Shown here: piece by piece, positions 59,045 through 64,000 of the stretch
Layout of the letters: every line of letters begins with the position of its first letter
How positions within the stretch are numbered: position 1 is the stretch's first letter
From: Narthecium ossifragum
Lineage: Eukaryota > Streptophyta > Magnoliopsida > Dioscoreales > Nartheciaceae
Direction: 5' to 3'
Length of the DNA stretch: 64,000 nucleotides
NCBI GenBank assembly: GCA_963920575.1
Contig: OY986975.1
Location: forward strand, 22,661,897-22,725,896
Made by a program: the position numbers and the translations under genes
Notes under the pieces: model-generated
Seen by the model: only the letters and a program-made list of their open reading frames with translations
Told to the model about the DNA's origin: nothing
Database searches by the model: none

Positions 59045-59105
59045 ATGGGGAGGCGAGAAGAGGGAGGGCCCCGGAGGGGGGGCCCCGGAGGGGGGGGGGG
59101 GGGGG
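59045..59105 (+). repeat. G-rich tract with a 16-G run
   Basis: Several GGG to GGGGGGG groups (GGGATGGGG, AGGGAGGGCCCC, GGAGGGGGGGCC) lead to an unbroken run of 16 G at 59090-59105. The tract could fold as a G-quadruplex on +. It lies about 480 bp upstream of the trihelix start codon. Confidence 0.85.
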
Positions 59106-59586
59106 TGATCTAACTGTTTTCCATAAACGGATGGAAATCGACCGCTAGAATCGGCTGACAAGGGGTCAGCTCGCTCATGTATGTTCCCCTCTCTCTCTCT
59201 CTCTGTATAATATATAATAAATTACAATGCCAATGGGCTCGCAATTAATTTTGTCGTACGTCATCATGCATATATATTATTTTATAAAAGACGACTAGGA
59301 CGAGCGCACTATACAACGGTCATCCTTGGGAGCAGCACCTCCCTGTGATCCGCCCCACGCCACCTACACGTGTTTGTAATATGTTGATTGGCTGACACAC
59401 ATATTGCGTATGACGTTCCCCGCGTCAGTCTTGTCTCGGCACTGCCACCTCCTTTCCTTTCGTGAACGACACGACACGATCCGCCTCTCTCGCTCTCTTG
59501 CTCTCTCTTTCTCCCTCTTCATTGGTGATCTCTTCCTTCTCTTTTCATCTCTCTCTCGCTCGCTCGCTCACTAAACTAGTGATCAT
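59106..59586. other. Upstream region of the trihelix gene
   Basis: Likely promoter and leader. CACGTGT (near 59369) and several CT-rich blocks just before the ATG (59485-59575) are present. No other gene is seen. Confidence 0.4.
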
Positions 59587-60967
59587 ATGGAGATGGGAGA
59601 GGAGTATGGGCTGCCAGACCACCTGCGCCATCTAATGGCCGGGAAGGCCTACTTCGCCGGTCACCACCACCAGTACTGTGCCCTGGTCATGGAAGAGACT
59701 CTGCACTCTTGTCCTCCACCACCACCACCACTAGTATCACCAGCAGCAGCAGCAGTTGCCTATCCAGTACAGGGGGGCTTGCGTGCTTTTGGTTTTTCAG
59801 GGGAAGGTGGTGGTGGTGCTCCTCAACTTCAGGCGAGGTGGCCGAGACAGGAGACGTTGACACTCCTCGAGATCAGGTCCCGTCTGGATTCCAGGTTCAG
59901 AGAAGCCGCAGCTTCCCAGAAGCCTCCAATGTGCTTGTGGGATGAGGTCGCTAGGTACGTACACAAACCTTTTTATGCATGCTCCGCTCGCTGCTACCTT
60001 CTGACTAATAACTAAGAACTAAACTAGTAGTACTACTACTCTGCTGCTGCCTCTCTTGTTCTGTTCTCCTATTTAAGTCTCGGATTAACCGTTAGCATCA
60101 TTAAACTTGGTCATGAATCAACGCAAAAACTTAAAATGTTGATAGAAAAGTGTGACATGGGATTTAATTAGGATAATGTCAGAGGAGCACGGGTACCAAA
60201 GGAGTGGGAAGAAGTGCAAGGAGAAGCTTGAGAACTTGCACAAGTACCACAAGAAGACCAAGGAAGGGAAAGCTGGGAGGCAAGATGGGAAGCGCTATAG
60301 GTTCTTCAGGCAGCTCGAGGCACTCTATGGAGAAAACACCGACAGCAACAAACCTCCACTACTTCTCTGTCGTCATATCCCTAAACCTGCAGCAGCTGCC
60401 ATTGTTGATCATTATAAGCTCCGGGAGAGACTCGGCCTCTCCCACCTCTCTGGATTTACTAGCTCGGCCTCGTCCGAAGAAGAAGAAGAAGAAGACTACG
60501 ACGTCGATGAGGAGGAGGAGGAGGAGGACGATGACTCCAATACGAAGAATGAAGCAGTGAGATCAGGGGGTCTCAAAAGGGGAAGGAAGAGCTGGAGGTC
60601 GAGCATCATAGAGATGGTGAACATTCAGCTGAGGAGAATCATGGAGGTTCAGGAGGCATGGCTAGACAAGATGCTGAAGGCTTTAGAGCACATGGAAGAG
60701 GAGAGGATCTGCAGAGAAGAATCATGGCGGAAGCAGGAAGCCGCCCGGGTTGATCTAGAACAGAAGCAATGGGCCGAGGAGCGGGCTTGGGTCGAAGCCC
60801 GTGATGCTGCATTGCTGACTGCCTTGGAGAAGATCAGCAAGCGCGGGAGAACCAAGTGCTCACCGTCGCCGGAGGAGTTAACAGCCATTGAAGCGTGCGA
60901 GGACAGCAACGATCGACAGGAGGGAGAGAGCGTGAGAGATTCCAGCCTACTGGACAGTCAGTCGTAG
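59587..60967 (+). CDS. Trihelix (GT-2/PTL-like) transcription factor with one DNA-binding domain
   Basis: Two exons, 59587-59954 and 60172-60967, join to 387 aa. The trihelix domain (~84-160) reads RWPRQETLTLLEIRSRLDSR, LWDEVARIMSEEHGYQRSGK and KCKEKLENLHKYHKKTKEG; the intron cuts inside it, as in GT-2 genes. Before it are His-, Pro- and Ala-rich runs. After it come an acidic stretch (EEEEEEDYDVDEEEEEEDDD), then the long basic/acidic helix of the family (IMEVQEAWLDKMLKALEHME and onward, ~255-330). GT-2 and PETAL LOSS proteins normally have a second trihelix near the C-terminus; here the protein ends after KISKRGRTK plus a short Ser/Glu tail, with no second domain. It is expected in the nucleus as a DNA-binding regulator; a flower or organ-boundary role is only by analogy. 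Confidence 0.92.
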
Positions 60968-61765
60968 TAGGATATCATGATCACTAGATGAACAAAGATT
61001 TGCGCACATGCCATGCCATGCCATGATGACATATAGATTAATAAATGACTGAAATTTAACTAGTGGGAAGTGACATTTTAGTAATGTACAATGCCAGATC
61101 TATGTTATAGCACATAATACAATACAATTAAAAGAAAAAACAAATACCCTGTTGGCAGCAGTTCTGCTGACATGAATATTACACAAATCAGGAAACACAT
61201 GTACCTGCCTGCTATAAGTGAGAGTCCAGTAACTCCGCTTCTGGACCAGCAGAGGAATCTAGTAATGTATGATGCGACTATTATAATTTCTCAAGAACTA
61301 CTTGTTCAACAATTAGAGATGGACTAAAATATTGAGCTTGAAGCAAACAAACGCCACAGCGTCTCACCATTGCCGTATCTGGAATTGCAGTGCCAGGCTA
61401 TAGATCAAGTCGACCAACCGCTACGACATGTTAATGAACACAAACAATAAAACCACTTCCTGCCTGTGAAAGAAAAGACGGATGCAAAATTGAAACAAAC
61501 ACCTAGCCATCTCTCAATAGAGATCAAACCACTCCGAGTTCAGCACAGACAAAAGAACCCTTTCAAGTTCAACTAAGTAATAAGCGGAAAACAAAATGCT
61601 CTTAGGGCAATCACATATGCCCGGTTATGCCCGGTTCCAACTTATTACAAAACCATGTCCTCACTTAACCAAGCTGAAAGACCTGCAAAGAAACATACAG
61701 GAGCGAACTCGTGCCCTAAATTCACCCCGTCTTCTCTCATCAGCAGCAGAGAGAACTTCTCAGAT
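60968..61765. other. Convergent intergenic region between trihelix and aldolase genes
   Basis: This holds the 3' ends of both genes. GCCATGCCATGCCATG occurs at 61009-61025. No further gene is seen. Confidence 0.45.
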
Positions 61766-62814
61766 TTAGTACTTGTAATCCTTCACATGAAGGCTCTCGG
61801 ACACACCTTCTCCCTTTGCAGCATCTCCCTTGTACGTCCCAAGTGTCGCCTCTGAGTTTGCCTTGCACCTTGCCAGGAAGGCAGCCCGTGCCTTCTCCAC
61901 ATTCTCCTCTTTCCCTGCCCATGTCTTGAGTGTGCTCTGCTGCAGGGCACGGCCGAATGAGAAGGAGAGGGACCACGGTTTCTTACCCTTAAACTGGTTC
62001 ATTGCATTCAGATTCAAGGTTGCCTCCTCCTCGCTCTGGCCGCCAGAAAGGAAAACGACAGCCGGAACTGCAGCCGGAACTGTTCTTTGAAGAGCCCGAA
62101 CAGTGTGCTCAGCAACAACCTCTGGTGCCACCTTAGCGGAATCTGATCCTGGAGTGACCATGTTTGGCTTCAACAAAGTCCCTTCCAAGAGAACATGGTG
62201 ATCATTCAGTGCCTTGTAACAAGCTGCAAGTACGCGCTCTGTAATATCTGCACAGCGCTTGATGTCATGGGAACCATCAACAAGTATCTCTGGCTCCACG
62301 ATTGGAACCAGGCCATTCTCCTGGCAGATGATGGCATATCGGGCCAGCCCATCAGCATTCAAGTTGATAGACAGCTGAGAAGGCTCAGTAGGACCGATAT
62401 TAAGGACAGCACGCCACTTGGCAAAGCGAGCACCAGCCTCATAGTACTTGGCACAGCGCTTGCCAAGGTCATCATGGCCCTGGGTGGTGGTCTCACCATT
62501 GGTTCCAGCGAGCTCGATAGTGCCCTTGTCCACCTTGATGCCAGGGAGGACTCCACCTTCATTGAGGACATCAACAAAAGGCTTTCCAGCGGCAGTTTTC
62601 TGATATAGAGTCTCCTCAAAGAGAATGGCCCCGCTGAGGTATTGAAGAGCACCAGGGGTGCAGAAAAGAAGCTCACGGAGAGCACGGCGGTTGGACTCAA
62701 CATTCTCCACATTGATGCTAGCTAGACGCTTGCCAATGGTCCCAGTGGACTCATCAGCAGCAAGAATTCCCTTCCCTGGGGTGCCAATGTAGGCAGCATT
62801 TTTAATGAGCTCCT
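61766..62814 (-). CDS. FBA: Cytosolic class I fructose-bisphosphate aldolase (exon 1 missing from window)
   Basis: One long exon on - encodes 348 aa from [20 protein letters not shown] to the stop, preceded by an acceptor TTGCTTGCAG. The family is 358 aa and starts with about ten residues from a separate first exon, which I could not find up to 64000, so the start is outside the window or not recognisable. Marked blocks are [20 protein letters not shown], the Schiff-base region [16 protein letters not shown] with its catalytic Lys, [19 protein letters not shown], and the C-terminal HVKDYKY whose last Tyr takes part in catalysis. It cleaves fructose-1,6-bisphosphate in glycolysis and runs the reverse in gluconeogenesis. 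No plastid transit peptide is implied by the exon pattern. The frame is intact. Confidence 0.95.
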
Positions 62815-64000
62815 CTGCAAGCAAAAGAAAGTCAGGATCTTGAACTAAATAAAGAAGCACATCAATGGTTCACTTGGAAGATACACGAGGTCAATTGATT
62901 TGATTAAAAATTGATAATGCAATAGCCACAAGAATATATTGAACAGTTAGAATAAGCTTAATTTTTACCAAGAATTTGGATGTACATAGTGCCAACTCAG
63001 TATAAGTACAACAGCACACAAATATTGTTTGCAAAATTCATTTAAACAGGTATCTTAGATGATCGCAAGGGCAACGGTGCAACACCCGACTCCAGTTCTA
63101 TTAGCAAGGACCCATGCCAACCAAGCATGAATTCTTGCATGGTGATTAACCATTTTTAATAGCTGGAAAAACAACACAATAGCCAAGGCAAGTATCATAG
63201 ATGATCGCAAGGTAACACTCGTCGACTCAAGTTCTATTAGCAACGACCCATCTCTACCATGCCAGAATTCTTGCATGATGATCAACTATTTTCTCTAGCT
63301 GGAACAACAAAGATACCGATACGAAATGTCTGCAATTCTATTGCTTGCTGATAAGAAATTATTGGATGGCCTAAGATAACAGAAACAGGGTTAAGGTGAA
63401 GACAAAAACAGGATACACAAATGACTTAGCCATTGACAACAAGAAACAACCCCACAAAATAATATTTGGCAGTACGAAACAGAGGATCAGCCAGAAATAC
63501 AAGGCAGATGCAACATAAATAGAAAACTTCAGATGGACTAGGACTCGCCTCTTAGTTGTCTCAGCTGCTTAGCTCATGTAGTTTTCCGTAGTTAAATGCC
63601 TTATCAACTAGCATCCAATTTGAAACATCATGGCATTTGCCTTGCTTTATAATGCAGCCAGGACTATTTATGGGTGACATGCAGTGTCAGTTCTGTGTGG
63701 GATCTAAATGGATTTGATTCCAAACATGAACAGAATTCGGTTTGGAAATGAGAATCTAAAACCTTCAGTGACAGGTTATCAGGTTTTCAATTGTTACAAT
63801 CCCATCCTGAGTCCCATAAAGTTTCTGACGCAAGGTAAACCTCTATACATGATATTTTGACTAGGATGTAATCAGATTATTTGCCTGGATTAACACCCCT
63901 GTTGAGTGAAAGTCCTAACATTTAGATTCAGAGGAAGTCGGTATAAGAGAAACTATCCAAGAGGGAGAATAACAATCTAATTTGGAAAAACAGATATCTT
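62815..64000. other. Probable first intron of the aldolase gene
   Basis: Noncoding sequence runs upstream of aldolase exon 2 to the window end. It contains a ~142-bp tandem duplication (63051-63320, described separately). No exon 1 signature (MSA-xx-GKY type) is seen on -. Confidence 0.5.
63051..63320. repeat. 142-bp tandem duplication in aldolase intron
   Basis: TATCTTAGATGATCGCAAGG at 63051 recurs as TATCATAGATGATCGCAAGG at 63193, followed in both by GTTCTATTAGCAA, GACCCAT, GAATTCTTGCATG and TAGCTGGAA. The copies differ at many places, so the duplication is old. Confidence 0.85.

Overview
This is nuclear DNA from a flowering plant. The genes have GT-AG introns and plant-only families are present: GRF, DREB1/CBF, trihelix, ATL RING-H2 and PDR-type ABCG. 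The GC-rich single-exon DREB gene and the mix of MULEs, Tourist-like MITEs and long-LTR retroelements would fit a monocot, but I cannot name a species. Eight genes look intact or nearly so. Each was rebuilt exon by exon with consistent splice phases.

Layout: 1.6-10.5 kb is a transposon island. It holds a MULE with a pyrimidine/purine minisatellite, an older MULE interrupted by a Pack-MULE carrying RCI2/LTI6 and PMEI fragments, two short SINE-like insertions, a Tourist-like MITE, and a second Pack-MULE carrying an SHMT fragment. 10.9-19.2 kb (+) is a 20-exon full-size ABCG/PDR transporter (1450 aa). 20.4-23.8 kb (-) is a growth-regulating factor with QLQ and WRC domains and a miR396 site. About 24.19-33.02 kb is a decayed PIF/Harbinger element containing a MULE and a solo LTR that itself contains another solo LTR. 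36.8-42.4 kb (-) is a 16-exon kelch-repeat protein. 42.6-46.6 kb holds hAT-like, CACTA-like and other repeats.

From 47 kb: a DREB1/CBF gene (+), a hAT element carrying a frameshifted PPR fragment (48.65-50.09 kb), a second member of the 24.4-kb MULE family (51.2-52.0 kb), an ATL RING-H2 E3 ligase (52.4-54.2 kb, +), a small Dabb-domain protein (55.5-56.2 kb, +), a 2-oxoglutarate dioxygenase relic (57.2-57.4 kb), a single-domain trihelix factor (59.6-61.0 kb, +), and most of a cytosolic fructose-bisphosphate aldolase (-). The first exon of the aldolase lies beyond what I could find.

The genes do not form a pathway; this is ordinary gene-plus-transposon chromosome. The most unusual content is in the mobile elements: three gene-capturing elements from two superfamilies, with clean target-site duplications, and a nest three insertions deep. 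Two GC-AG introns, one in the ABCG gene and one in the kelch gene, are also notable. I saw no confident tRNA, rRNA, snRNA or miRNA gene.
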